Positions 32,867-41,834 of a stretch of DNA of 64,000 nt are shown here, piece by piece. Every line of letters begins with the position of its first letter. Positions within the stretch are counted from its first letter, which is position 1. The position numbers were made by a program, and so were the translations under genes. Source of the stretch: a virus. The stretch lies in the IMG/VR virus record IMGVR_UViG_3300027244_000194, positions 1-64,000 of that record. The stretch is one strand, 5' to 3'. A model generated the notes under the pieces. That model was not told the origin of the DNA. It worked only from the letters and a program-made list of their open reading frames with translations, and made no database searches.

Positions 32867-34074
32867 TGACTTTAGAAGAACTAAAGAATACTTCCCTAGA
32901 TCGACTAGGAAAAGACGAGCTACAAAGCTTGGTGGACTATTATCAAAAAGAGTCCGCCAAGTTTACGGCTTATGAGCAAGCGGTTAAGGTAACGCTAAAC
33001 TCAGTTTACGGTGCATTTGGTAATAAGTGGTTTCACTTCTTTAATCTAGATATTGCCGAATCAATTACCTTACAGGGTCAAAACGCTATCCTGTATTCTG
33101 AACAAGTATTAAATAAGTACTTTCATGATTTTTGGCATAAAGACACTAAGTTACACGAACACATCGGCGTAACAGTTAAAGGACAATGCCACCGCCCATC
33201 TGTAATTTACATTGATACTGATTCGTGCTACGTACAGTTCGATGAGATGTATAAAACATGTGAATGGACAGGAGAACCGATGACCATTGATACATTCATC
33301 CTAGCAGTATACAATTTTAGAATTAAAGAGTATATTGTTAAAGCAATGGAAAAGTATGCAGTAGCAGCCAACACCGATAACTTCTTAGTTTTTGAGCTAG
33401 AAACAGTGGCCTACTCTGGCATTTGGATGAGTAAGAAAAAGTACATTCAGGATATTGCGTGGGATGATAAGATTCCTACGACTGAACGCCATAAGCCACT
33501 GAGTAAAGTAAAGACCATTGGATTTGATACCATTCAATCCTCTACTCCTACGTTTGCTAGGGCTAAATTAACAGAGGCCCTTAAGATTATGTTTAATGAA
33601 GAGGCTGGCCCTACAGCAGACACCCTTCAAAAACTTACATCATTCTTAAGCGAAGCCAAGAAGCAGTTCAAGATGGCCAAGCTCGATGAAATTGCGTTCA
33701 ATAAGAGAACAAATAACATTGAAAGATATATTGTTGATGATCATATTGAATTTCAGTTTGGTCTAAAGTGTCCGCCCAACGTAAAGGCTGCAGGATATTA
33801 CAACTTCTTGTTGAACAACAACCAAAAATTCAAATCAAAGTATCGACTGATTGGTAATGGTGAGAAGTTGAAGATCTATCACGCAATTGATCCAGGTGGA
33901 ATTTCAGACGTATTTGCATACCTTCCAGGAGATCATCCTTATGAATTTGCGCCACAGGTTGATTACGAAACACAGTTTGAAAAATCAATCATTGATCCCT
34001 TGAATCGATTGTTAACGTCAGTTGGATTACAGTCCATTAATCGTAATCTAATTTACTCAACTTCTTTGTTCTAA
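32866..34074 (+). CDS. 43B: DNA polymerase gp43, C-terminal subunit (split)
   Basis: C-terminal part of the family B polymerase, 402 residues. It starts in the second fingers helix (KFTAYEQAVKVTLNSVYG...), with motif B K-V-T-L-N-S-V-Y-G, then motif C Y-I-D-T-D-S, K-K-K-Y and the thumb. It ends I-Y-S-T-S-L-F, equivalent to the clamp-binding C-terminus of T4 gp43. The two halves appear to join without a large deletion. The gene is coupled to the clamp by 1-nt overlap. Confidence 0.9.
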   Translation: MTLEELKNTSLDRLGKDELQSLVDYYQKESAKFTAYEQAVKVTLNSVYGAFGNKWFHFFNLDIAESITLQGQNAILYSEQVLNKYFHDFWHKDTKLHEHIGVTVKGQCHRPSVIYIDTDSCYVQFDEMYKTCEWTGEPMTIDTFILAVYNFRIKEYIVKAMEKYAVAANTDNFLVFELETVAYSGIWMSKKKYIQDIAWDDKIPTTERHKPLSKVKTIGFDTIQSSTPTFARAKLTEALKIMFNEEAGPTADTLQKLTSFLSEAKKQFKMAKLDEIAFNKRTNNIERYIVDDHIEFQFGLKCPPNVKAAGYYNFLLNNNQKFKSKYRLIGNGEKLKIYHAIDPGGISDVFAYLPGDHPYEFAPQVDYETQFEKSIIDPLNRLLTSVGLQSINRNLIYSTSLF

Positions 34075-34093
34075 ACAAAACACATTCACGTAG

Positions 34094-34102
34094 TATAAAT
34101 TA
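34094..34102 (+). promoter_or_regulatory. Promoter-like box TATAAATTA
   Basis: CACGTAGTATAAATTA, 13 nt before the ATG at 34116; probable start of the uvsX-gp41-gp46 transcription unit. Confidence 0.4.
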
Positions 34103-34115
34103 AAATACACTAATC

Positions 34116-34244
34116 ATGGAAGATAATAAACTCATGACCCAATTAGTTGAACTTCACACTGAAAATCCAAACGACATGGAATTTGGAGCATCTGTTCGCA
34201 AACTAGTATGGGATTACATCCAGCAAAACAGTCCAGCTTACTAA
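34116..34244 (+). CDS. Very small acidic protein, unknown
   Basis: A 42-residue protein (MEDNKLMTQLVELHTENPND... ending N-S-P-A-Y). It lies between a promoter-like box and the next gene with a 4-nt gap. Helical; no family recognised. Confidence 0.5.
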   Translation: MEDNKLMTQLVELHTENPNDMEFGASVRKLVWDYIQQNSPAY

Positions 34245-34248
34245 AAAT

Positions 34249-34458
34249 ATGGCACTCAGACCAAGAGACCTTGAAGGTCTATCACAAAACGAAATATTCT
34301 TTGTTGAACGATATGATTTCATTTACCGTGAGTTGAATCGTCTACAGGATAACATGTCAAAGATTGAAATCGAGACAGGTAAACTATTAACAGAGCTTCA
34401 AGCTCTTCGAGAAAAAGAACAACAAACCCTAGAAAACAATGGCGAAGAAATTAACTGA
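34249..34458 (+). CDS. Small coiled-coil protein, unknown
   Basis: A 69-residue protein with a C-terminal coiled coil (NRLQDNMSKIEIETGKLLTE). It overlaps uvsX by 20 nt. It may be an accessory protein of UvsX, but no family is recognised. Confidence 0.5.
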   Translation: MALRPRDLEGLSQNEIFFVERYDFIYRELNRLQDNMSKIEIETGKLLTELQALREKEQQTLENNGEEIN

Positions 34459-35563
34459 ATTCACATTTGAAGATCTTAACGCAGAGTTGAAGGACATCAA
34501 TCCGTTAGGTTCTATCATGGAACACTCTTCTTTTAGTGAAGTTACAGAGTGGATCGACACCGGCAACTATAACCTGAACGCATGTATCTCAGGGTCTGTG
34601 TTTGGCGGATGGCCAAATAATAGAGCATGTTCGGTTGCTGGTCCTTCAGGAACGGGTAAGACATATTTGATGTTGAACACGGTGAAGAGGGCAATTGACA
34701 TGGGCTACAGTATCATCTATTATGATTCTGAAGCTGCGGTGGATCGAGATCAAATGAAGAAGTTTGGCATTGATACAAACAAAGTTAACTATCAACCCGT
34801 TAATACGGTTCAAGATTTCCGTACTTCAGTCACCCGCATCACCAAGAAAATGCAAGATGCAAAAGCATCAGGCGCAGAATTGCCTAAGATCCTAATTATT
34901 CTTGATTCTGCCGGTAACCTTGCAACCGCAAAGGAAATTGACGATGCTGCATCGGGGTCTGATAAGTCGGATATGACACGTTCAAAGGTTCTAAAGTCAA
35001 TCTTTAGAATTATCATGACTCCGATGGCAGATCTAAAGATTCCTTTCTTGTTCACCAACCACACATATCAATCACAATCCTTTATCCCAACTCAAATTGC
35101 AGGTGGAGGTACAGGTCCTGAATATGCAGCGTCAATCGTTTTATTCTTGAACAAGGCACAATTGAAAGAAGGAGATCAGAAAGCAGGTATTATCGTTACT
35201 GCGTCACCTAACAAGAACCGTTTCGCTAAACCTTCAAAGATCAAGTTTCACTTGCACTTCTCTAAAGGCATGAACCGTTACGTTGGTCTTGAAAACTACG
35301 TATCATGGGATATTTGCGGTGTCGATCGAGGAACTATCGATCCTAAGACCGGTGAGAAGATCTTAAAGAAAACTGCACGCACTTGGGTTTGTGAACACCT
35401 TGACGAAGCAGTCGATAACAAAGACTTCTTCACTGATAAGGTATTCACGACTGAGGTTCTAAAGAGAATCGATGCACACATTCAACCGATCTTCAACTAC
35501 AATATGGAAGAGATCGAAGATATAAACATTGATGAGATCTTAGAAGATGTTGCTAACGATTAA
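34439..35563 (+). CDS. uvsX: RecA-like recombinase UvsX
   Basis: Strand-exchange recombinase for recombination-dependent replication and repair. The 374-residue protein (T4: 391) has Walker A G-P-S-G-T-G-K-T, the catalytic region Y-Y-D-S-E-A-A, Walker B I-L-I-I-L-D-S-A-G, an L-F-T-N-H-T-Y motif and the T-Q-I-A-G-G-G-T-G-P loop. The C-terminus is acidic (IEDINIDEILEDVAND), as in UvsX/RecA. It works with UvsY (7940) and gp32. Confidence 0.92.
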   Translation: MAKKLTEFTFEDLNAELKDINPLGSIMEHSSFSEVTEWIDTGNYNLNACISGSVFGGWPNNRACSVAGPSGTGKTYLMLNTVKRAIDMGYSIIYYDSEAAVDRDQMKKFGIDTNKVNYQPVNTVQDFRTSVTRITKKMQDAKASGAELPKILIILDSAGNLATAKEIDDAASGSDKSDMTRSKVLKSIFRIIMTPMADLKIPFLFTNHTYQSQSFIPTQIAGGGTGPEYAASIVLFLNKAQLKEGDQKAGIIVTASPNKNRFAKPSKIKFHLHFSKGMNRYVGLENYVSWDICGVDRGTIDPKTGEKILKKTARTWVCEHLDEAVDNKDFFTDKVFTTEVLKRIDAHIQPIFNYNMEEIEDINIDEILEDVAND

Positions 35564-35852
35564 CGAAGATCGTCTCCCAATTAAATTTATCCTAGGGATT
35601 GAAAAGGATCTGGAAAGTTATCCAGATCCTTTTGACATCTTACATTTCTATATCAATCTGGCCTATCGTAATCCAGATCGTTATAAGGATAGTTTTACCA
35701 AACATGCTGTAGTCCAATATCACTTCAAAGACTTTTCACCAGAAGTGATCGATGCATCTCTAAATAAACTATTAGAAGAAGGTTATTTAGAACAGACTAA
35801 AGATCAACCGGGCAAAGAAGCCTACAAAATTATAATAAATCCATTCGAATGA
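35547..35852 (+). CDS. Hypothetical winged-helix-like protein
   Basis: A 101-residue protein overlapping uvsX by 17 nt. Its C-terminal half (PEVIDASLNKLLEEGYLEQT, then Y-K-I-I-I-N-P-F) looks like a winged-helix recognition helix and wing. Function unknown; the overlap suggests co-expression with UvsX. Confidence 0.5.
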   Translation: MLLTINEDRLPIKFILGIEKDLESYPDPFDILHFYINLAYRNPDRYKDSFTKHAVVQYHFKDFSPEVIDASLNKLLEEGYLEQTKDQPGKEAYKIIINPFE

Positions 35853-36424
35853 TTGTAGTAATTGATAACTTCGTAAAAGATGAAATGTTGCTTAAAGATA
35901 TTGCAGCTGATCAAACTTTTTTTGCCGATCCCGGTGTTTATTATTACTGGGGAGGATGGTGGGATTCATCAGCTAATACAATTAAGAAAAGATTGATTGA
36001 ATATATTTGGGGACATAATTGTCCAATCAATGAGAGCTTTAATATCAATGGATTTGAATATTGGACTGGAATTCAAACTGCTAATCCAGAAAAAGGATTC
36101 AAAAATATTCTTGGAAATCATTACGATAAAGATGAAGCTTGGTTTGAAAAAACTGGTGCTATTGTGATTCCATTAATAGGAACAGTATATTATCCAGCAG
36201 GTCAAGAATTTGAAGGTGGAGAATTAGCAATTTACACAGACGGAGTGAACTCTCCACCTGAGATCGTAAAGGCTAAACCTAATCGATTAATTATCTTTGG
36301 AGCAGGCAATTATGTTCATGAAGTTAAACCAGTAACGAGTGGAACTCGACATGCAATTGCAATTAATCTATGGGAAAATGAACCATATAGTAAACAAGTT
36401 GGTCAATTTCGTATAGAAGCCTAA
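35849..36424 (+). CDS. 2OG-Fe(II) oxygenase, prolyl-hydroxylase-like
   Basis: A 191-residue double-stranded beta-helix oxygenase. The iron site is readable: H-Y-D near residue 92 (His, Asp) and the distal His in V-H-E-V-K-P near 152, followed by G-T-R-H-A-I with the Arg that binds 2-oxoglutarate. Such enzymes are common in T4-like phages and hydroxylate proteins or bases; the target is unknown. The coding sequence appears more AT-rich than its neighbours, hinting at separate acquisition. It overlaps the previous gene by 4 nt. Confidence 0.75.
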   Translation: MIVVIDNFVKDEMLLKDIAADQTFFADPGVYYYWGGWWDSSANTIKKRLIEYIWGHNCPINESFNINGFEYWTGIQTANPEKGFKNILGNHYDKDEAWFEKTGAIVIPLIGTVYYPAGQEFEGGELAIYTDGVNSPPEIVKAKPNRLIIFGAGNYVHEVKPVTSGTRHAIAINLWENEPYSKQVGQFRIEA

Positions 36425-36437
36425 AATATACTCAATA

Positions 36438-37751
36438 ATGCAGTTCGGTCAAGATTTTGAAAAGATATTCTTTAAGCTATCTCTACAGAGGGTAAAGTAT
36501 TTAGATACCATCAAGGGTGGTTTCTACACTTCTGAAGAGATTGATCACTTATCTAAATTAGCTCACAAGTTCTACGAGCGGTTTCACGAGACTCCTTCTA
36601 AGGATCAGATGAAGCTACTCGTTAAGAGTTCAAAGCAAAAAGAAAAGGTAAGTGATGAAATGATTGACCTCATCTATGATGTCAATCTACATGAATACGA
36701 TGACGAATGGTTGACCTCAACCGCAGAGTCTTGGATCAAATGGCGCAACTTCAATGAATCTCTCGCAGATTCAATCGAGTTCATTAAGACCACTACAGTT
36801 ACACCTGAAAACGTTGATGCTTTAGTCAATAAGTTTAAAGGTCTAATCAATGACCGTAACTCAATTAACTTTGATTCTAACCTGGGTCTAGACTTCTTTG
36901 ACCCTAATGCCCACGATCAAAAAGAAACTGAAAAGGTAAGTTCGGGTTACAACTTTATTGACCGTCTTCTTGGCGGTGGATATGATAGAGGTGGTAACTT
37001 AATTGTTTACGTTGGTGAACAAAACATCGGTAAGTCAATCTTTCTAGCGAATGATGCTGCAACCGCTGTTAAAATGGGTCACAACACTGCGGTCATTACT
37101 GCAGAAATGGCGGACCATAAGTTTGTAAAACGTATTGGTTCAAACCTTCTATCAATTCCAATCAACGAGTACCAGGAAAAGTCAAAGAATAAGGACTACA
37201 TTCAACGTAGATTGGAAACTGTTGGTAATGGTCTAACTCCTCCTGGAAATCTATTCGTTAAACAGTTTCCAACTTCACAGGCGACGGTTCTCGATATTGA
37301 ATCGTACCTCAAACAAGTTGAAGAAGAAAAGAAAGTAAAACTAAATGTAATCGTAATTGACTACATTAACATTCTTTCAAATTACAGAAATCCAAACTCG
37401 GAGAACACCTATCTGAAAATCAAACAGATCGCTGAAGATCTTCGTGCAATGGGAGTTCGTAACAATTGGCTAATTGTTACAGCGACACAGATCACGCGTT
37501 CAGGATATAATGCATCTGACATCTCAATGTCTGACGTTGCGGAATCTGCAGGTCTATCACACACTGCAGATGTAATGTTGGGTATTATTCAAGATGATTT
37601 GATGCGAGCGAACTTTGAGTACTGGTTGAAAATCCTAAAGATCAGAGATGGTGAAGGTAAGGGTACAAAATGTAGGTTGATAATCAACTATAATATGATG
37701 AGACTAAACGAAACCGAGGACATCACCGGTTCAAACATACATACACTATAA
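36438..37751 (+). CDS. 41: Replicative helicase gp41
   Basis: DnaB-type hexameric helicase, 437 residues (T4: 475). Walker A is G-E-Q-N-I-G-K-S-I-F, Walker B is V-I-V-I-D-Y-I-N, and T-A-T-Q-I-T-R carries the sensor/arginine region; V-A-E-S-A-G-L-S-H-T-A-D follows. The N-terminal domain is helical. Partner of primase gp61. Confidence 0.9.
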   Translation: MQFGQDFEKIFFKLSLQRVKYLDTIKGGFYTSEEIDHLSKLAHKFYERFHETPSKDQMKLLVKSSKQKEKVSDEMIDLIYDVNLHEYDDEWLTSTAESWIKWRNFNESLADSIEFIKTTTVTPENVDALVNKFKGLINDRNSINFDSNLGLDFFDPNAHDQKETEKVSSGYNFIDRLLGGGYDRGGNLIVYVGEQNIGKSIFLANDAATAVKMGHNTAVITAEMADHKFVKRIGSNLLSIPINEYQEKSKNKDYIQRRLETVGNGLTPPGNLFVKQFPTSQATVLDIESYLKQVEEEKKVKLNVIVIDYINILSNYRNPNSENTYLKIKQIAEDLRAMGVRNNWLIVTATQITRSGYNASDISMSDVAESAGLSHTADVMLGIIQDDLMRANFEYWLKILKIRDGEGKGTKCRLIINYNMMRLNETEDITGSNIHTL

Positions 37752-37754
37752 GAT

Positions 37755-38201
37755 ATGTCACGCGAAAGACACGATAAAATATTTGACAACAACTTCGAAT
37801 CAACTGAATTCGAATTGGATGGCTCCATGACCTTTAACCTCAGTCCACAATGGACTGATGATCGACCTGAAGAAGAAAAGATTCAACAGCGAATCCTACA
37901 GGAAAAGATTCACGCTCTAATTGAATCTTCACGATTCAAAACCTTTAATGATCTAGACGAGTTCTCAGATTCACGTAAGTTGAAGAAGAACGACATCAAT
38001 AGCGTTTATGATTACATTGAAGGAGAACTTGTACGTAACCACTCTAGAATTGAAATCTTTTCTGAGTTATGCGATTACTTTAACGTTCACCCAACCAAGT
38101 TCTATAATTCCCTATCAAACACCTTTAAGGAGGGTTTGATTGAAGAACTTGACAACAAAACAGGAATTCTTAAGAAGAAGAACATTAACCGATTATTCTA
38201 A
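37755..38201 (+). CDS. gp33-like late-transcription coactivator candidate
   Basis: A 148-residue helical, acidic protein. A helix pair (IFSELCDYFNVHPTKFYNSL, then L-I-E-E-L) is loosely like the RNA-polymerase-binding part of T4 gp33, and the C-terminus K-K-K-N-I-N-R-L-F ends in Leu-Phe, as expected for a clamp-binding tail. gp33 links clamp and RNA polymerase at late promoters. The similarity is weak, so a helicase-associated protein remains possible. It overlaps gp47 by 1 nt. Confidence 0.4.
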   Translation: MSRERHDKIFDNNFESTEFELDGSMTFNLSPQWTDDRPEEEKIQQRILQEKIHALIESSRFKTFNDLDEFSDSRKLKKNDINSVYDYIEGELVRNHSRIEIFSELCDYFNVHPTKFYNSLSNTFKEGLIEELDNKTGILKKKNINRLF

Positions 38202-39325
38202 TGATCGATCAGAAAACACTTCAACAACCCGTTAAAAGGGTGTGGATCCTAGGTGATATGCACTTAGGGGTTCGTGCCAATTCTCAGGAGTGGTTGGAAA
38301 TTCAACAGGACTTTTACGATAAGGTGTTTATTCCAACCCTTGAAAAGAACGTTCAACCTGGTGATGTGTTGGTTCAGGTTGGTGATGCATTTGACAATCG
38401 TCAGTCCATCAACCTAAAGGTTCTCCACTATGCAATCAACCTGTTCGAAAGACTGGGTAAGATTCTACCTACACATGTTATTGTTGGTAACCACGACATT
38501 TGGGCCAAGAAATCTAATGACGTGTCTGCGATTGATTCAATCAAGTGGATCCCAGGTGTACAGGTTTATAAAGACCCGATCGAATATAAGTGGTTAGACA
38601 AGAAGATCTTACTGATGCCATGGAGAAGAGACGTTGATCATGAGTCTGAAACCCTCGCTGAGTTTCCTAACTCTAACATCGTTTTCTGTCACTCAGAAGT
38701 ACGTGGCGTTGCATTGAATTCAAAGGTTAAGAATGAACACGGGTCTGACTCTCAAAACTTTGATCGTTATGACGCAGTGTATTCAGGTCACATTCACTAC
38801 CGTCAAAAGAAAGGACAACTCCGAATGGTTGGTACTCCGTACCAACTAACCCGTTCAGATTCTGGAAACCCTAAAGGATTTGACCTGGTTGACTTGTCAA
38901 CAATGGAAGAAACCTTCTTTGAGAACAAGTATTCACCCAAGTTTGTAAAGTACAACATTACTACACTGTACAATACCACTCTAGGTGACTTTAAGAAACA
39001 CATTGACAATAACTTTGTTGATCTGTACATTCCAAGTTCGATTGCACAGACTGCATCCCTTGGCACCCTAATTCAGAAGATTCAAAAGTCCGCTCGACGA
39101 ATCGAACCCAACATCTATCAGGAACAAGACATCATCGACAAGGATCTGTATGATATGGATGAGATTGAAGGACAGTACAAAAATTATAACATCCAACACC
39201 TATTCAGAACCTACGTAGATGGGTTACCTCATGACGATGAAATGAAACAAAAGATACATCAGACTCTAAAAGATCTACATGACAGATGTGTCTATAACTA
39301 CGAGGTAAACACTGAGGAAGGATGA
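38201..39325 (+). CDS. 47: Recombination nuclease gp47 (Mre11/SbcD-like)
   Basis: Metallophosphoesterase subunit of the gp46/47 complex that resects DNA ends. The 374-residue protein shows the motif series L-G-D-M-H-L-G, G-D-A-F-D-N-R, V-G-N-H-D, F-C-H-S-E and S-G-H-I-H-Y. It overlaps gp46 by 4 nt. Confidence 0.92.
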   Translation: MIDQKTLQQPVKRVWILGDMHLGVRANSQEWLEIQQDFYDKVFIPTLEKNVQPGDVLVQVGDAFDNRQSINLKVLHYAINLFERLGKILPTHVIVGNHDIWAKKSNDVSAIDSIKWIPGVQVYKDPIEYKWLDKKILLMPWRRDVDHESETLAEFPNSNIVFCHSEVRGVALNSKVKNEHGSDSQNFDRYDAVYSGHIHYRQKKGQLRMVGTPYQLTRSDSGNPKGFDLVDLSTMEETFFENKYSPKFVKYNITTLYNTTLGDFKKHIDNNFVDLYIPSSIAQTASLGTLIQKIQKSARRIEPNIYQEQDIIDKDLYDMDEIEGQYKNYNIQHLFRTYVDGLPHDDEMKQKIHQTLKDLHDRCVYNYEVNTEEG

Positions 39326-40995
39326 AGATTAAGTCGATAGAGTTTAAGAACATCGCATCTTACGGAAACAAGGTTCAAAAGATTGAATTCTCTGACGATA
39401 AGGCGGAGTTGTATTTGACCCTGGGTAAAAACGGTGACGGTAAGACCACCATTGCGAATGCAATCATCTTTGCCCTGTATGGTAAGGTTGAAGGTGTTCG
39501 AATGTCAGATCTTCCAAACCGTATTAACCGTGAATTATGGGTTCGTATCAAACTTCAGTGTGGTACGATGGACATTGAGATTGAACGTGGTCTTGCACCC
39601 TCTAGGTTCTCAGTCCTAGTTAATGGGGTTGAGTTTGACAAAGCGGGTAAGAGATCAGTTCAAGAGTATCTTGAAGAAGAGGTGTATGGAATTCCATATC
39701 ACGTATTCAAGAACATTATTATCCTATCAATCAACGACTTTAAATCCTTCTTGACCATGTCCCCAATGGACAAGAAACAGATCATTGACCGTATGTTTGG
39801 GTTCTCAATCCTGAACGACATGCAACGAACCGTTAAGGAGGAACGTAAGAACCTAAAGACGGATATTGATTCGTATGACACTGAACTGCGACAGATTGAA
39901 GAATCAATCGTTCAGGTTAAAATGAAGTTGAATCAATTACAAGCGGAGAGTGATGAAAAGTCCAAGGGTCAGATTGAAAAATTAAAGTCACAACTGGTAA
40001 AGTTTGATGACAATCGTAAGAAACTTGAAGAGGCAAGAGATCAGATCACTGACAGGATTGGCACGTTTGAAACTGATCTTGAAACCAAGACCTCAAGTTA
40101 CACCAAACTAAAGTACGAACTTGAATCTGCGAAGAGAAAACTGTCCCTATACGAGAACAACACCTGTCCAACTTGTGAAGCACCTTTAGATTCTGAATTT
40201 CACGTTCACAAGAAAAAGGAGTACAAAGACCGAGTTAATGAAACTCCAGAACAACTTCAAAAGGCGGAACAAGAGGTTCAATTAATCAAACAAAAGATTA
40301 ATGATACTCGTGTTAAAGAACGTGCGGTCTTAGATAAGGTTTCAACCCTGAATACCAACATTCGTTCAATCAAGAATGAGTTGATTAAGATCAAAGAAAC
40401 GGTTGGGGCATCAGAACAGTTTGAATCCTTGAACTCCCTAATTCGTGAGTTTGAAGACCAAGAGGTTCAAAAGAGTCAGGATAAGTCTAAACACTCTAAT
40501 GATTATCAGTTCTTAGAGTTGATTGAATCAATCCTAGGTGAAGACGGTGTGAAGAATCTAGCGGTTAAGACTATTCTACCTGGATTGAACACCAACATCG
40601 CTGCAATGGCGAACACAATGCACCTTCCGTTCCACATTCGATTCAATGACAAGTTTGATTGTATCATTACCAATCACGGTGAAGAGGTTAACCCAATGAC
40701 CCTATCAACCGGTGAACGTAAGAAGGCGGATTTCATTATCATCATTGCCATCATCAAGATCCTAAAACTCAGATTCCCACAATTGAACCTTCTATTCCTT
40801 GACGAATTGTTGAGTTCTGTTGACCAGGATGGTGTTTACAACATCTTGAAGATTCTATCACAGGTGATCAAAGAAAACCAGATCAACACCTTTGTTATCA
40901 ATCACACCGTTCTACCTCACGAAATCTTTGACAAAAAGTTACAGATCTATCGTGATAACGGGTTCTCGAAGTTCGAGATAGAGTCCATCGAATAA
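39322..40995 (+). CDS. 46: Recombination ATPase gp46 (Rad50/SbcC-like)
   Basis: SMC-like ATPase partner of gp47, 557 residues (T4: 560). N-terminal Walker A G-K-N-G-D-G-K-T-T, central coiled coils with a zinc hook C-P-T-C near residue 277, signature L-S-T-G-E-R-K-K and Walker B L-L-F-L-D-E-L. Complete by these features. Confidence 0.92.
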   Translation: MKIKSIEFKNIASYGNKVQKIEFSDDKAELYLTLGKNGDGKTTIANAIIFALYGKVEGVRMSDLPNRINRELWVRIKLQCGTMDIEIERGLAPSRFSVLVNGVEFDKAGKRSVQEYLEEEVYGIPYHVFKNIIILSINDFKSFLTMSPMDKKQIIDRMFGFSILNDMQRTVKEERKNLKTDIDSYDTELRQIEESIVQVKMKLNQLQAESDEKSKGQIEKLKSQLVKFDDNRKKLEEARDQITDRIGTFETDLETKTSSYTKLKYELESAKRKLSLYENNTCPTCEAPLDSEFHVHKKKEYKDRVNETPEQLQKAEQEVQLIKQKINDTRVKERAVLDKVSTLNTNIRSIKNELIKIKETVGASEQFESLNSLIREFEDQEVQKSQDKSKHSNDYQFLELIESILGEDGVKNLAVKTILPGLNTNIAAMANTMHLPFHIRFNDKFDCIITNHGEEVNPMTLSTGERKKADFIIIIAIIKILKLRFPQLNLLFLDELLSSVDQDGVYNILKILSQVIKENQINTFVINHTVLPHEIFDKKLQIYRDNGFSKFEIESIE

Positions 40996-41004
40996 GATAT
41001 ATAG
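40996..41004 (+). promoter_or_regulatory. Late-promoter-like box GATATATAG
   Basis: Follows the gp46 stop directly and ends 3 nt before the ATG at 41008. It marks the change from replication to virion genes. Confidence 0.5.
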
Positions 41005-41007
41005 TGT

Positions 41008-41796
41008 ATGGCAACATACAACGTAAAGTACAACAAGGATGACAGTGTTATTAGACACTTGATCATCGGACTTCTTGCAGACCTTAACAACAAAGTTTAC
41101 TTCTATCGTCAGATGGATGCAGATACTCGAGTTGAGGTTGACGTGCCATTCTATTACTCTATTTCTGGAGATGAAGACTTTTTAAAGGATCAGTTTCTGT
41201 TCTTAACCAAGGACGGTTTGAACTGTGCTCCAGGAGATGTTAGAGCGGATGGCAATTATGACATTGTTCCAAGAGGTGTTGCAAACCTAACTTCAATGTC
41301 AATTGATTCTTCTAAACTGGTTAACAAGAGAACCAGGGGTGAATACGCTAAGATGAACGATCAAGGTGCTATGGAAGGTTACACAGCGGAGTTTGAGATG
41401 ATTCCGGTCAATCTTTCATTTGATATTGAGATTATTACTTCCTCACAACTAGATAACTTTAAGATCACTGAGATGATCATTAAAAGGTTGTATAAGTCAA
41501 ACTACTTTAACGTCGAGGTTGGCCACTTAGATGAAGGCACATATAGAATCTCTTCATACTATGCAATGCCCGAGGACTACACAACCGAGAGACCAATTGA
41601 ATTTACATTCGACTCTAAAGAAGGTTACAAAATTACTTTCTCAGTTGAAGTTAGTTCATTCATTCCATCGTTTGAATTTGAAACTGAAATGCACATTGGT
41701 AACAGAATGTTTGAAATTCATTCTTACACCACTGAAACTGCGCCCGACAGGTTCGATAGAACTAATGTATCCAATCCCCCGGGCATCGTAGATTAA
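41008..41796 (+). CDS. 15: Tail completion/sheath stabiliser gp15-like
   Basis: A 262-residue protein with the pattern of T4 gp15 (272): Y-F-Y-R-Q-M-D-A-D-T then V-D-V-P-F-Y-Y-S near the start, and a central N-L-S-F-D-I-E-I-I followed by F-K-I-T-E-M-I-I-K. gp15 caps the tail and joins it to the head. Placed by pattern and by late-gene neighbours; similarity is modest. Confidence 0.6.
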   Translation: MATYNVKYNKDDSVIRHLIIGLLADLNNKVYFYRQMDADTRVEVDVPFYYSISGDEDFLKDQFLFLTKDGLNCAPGDVRADGNYDIVPRGVANLTSMSIDSSKLVNKRTRGEYAKMNDQGAMEGYTAEFEMIPVNLSFDIEIITSSQLDNFKITEMIIKRLYKSNYFNVEVGHLDEGTYRISSYYAMPEDYTTERPIEFTFDSKEGYKITFSVEVSSFIPSFEFETEMHIGNRMFEIHSYTTETAPDRFDRTNVSNPPGIVD

Positions 41797-41798
41797 CT

Positions 41799-41807
41799 GA
41801 TATATAG
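41799..41807 (+). promoter_or_regulatory. Late-promoter-like box GATATATAG
   Basis: GATATATAGTTAAAG, 27 nt before the ATG at 41835. The same 15-nt string recurs before tail sheath gp18 (60933). Confidence 0.55.
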
Positions 41808-41834
41808 TTAAAGATTAAAATAAATCACTCAAAG

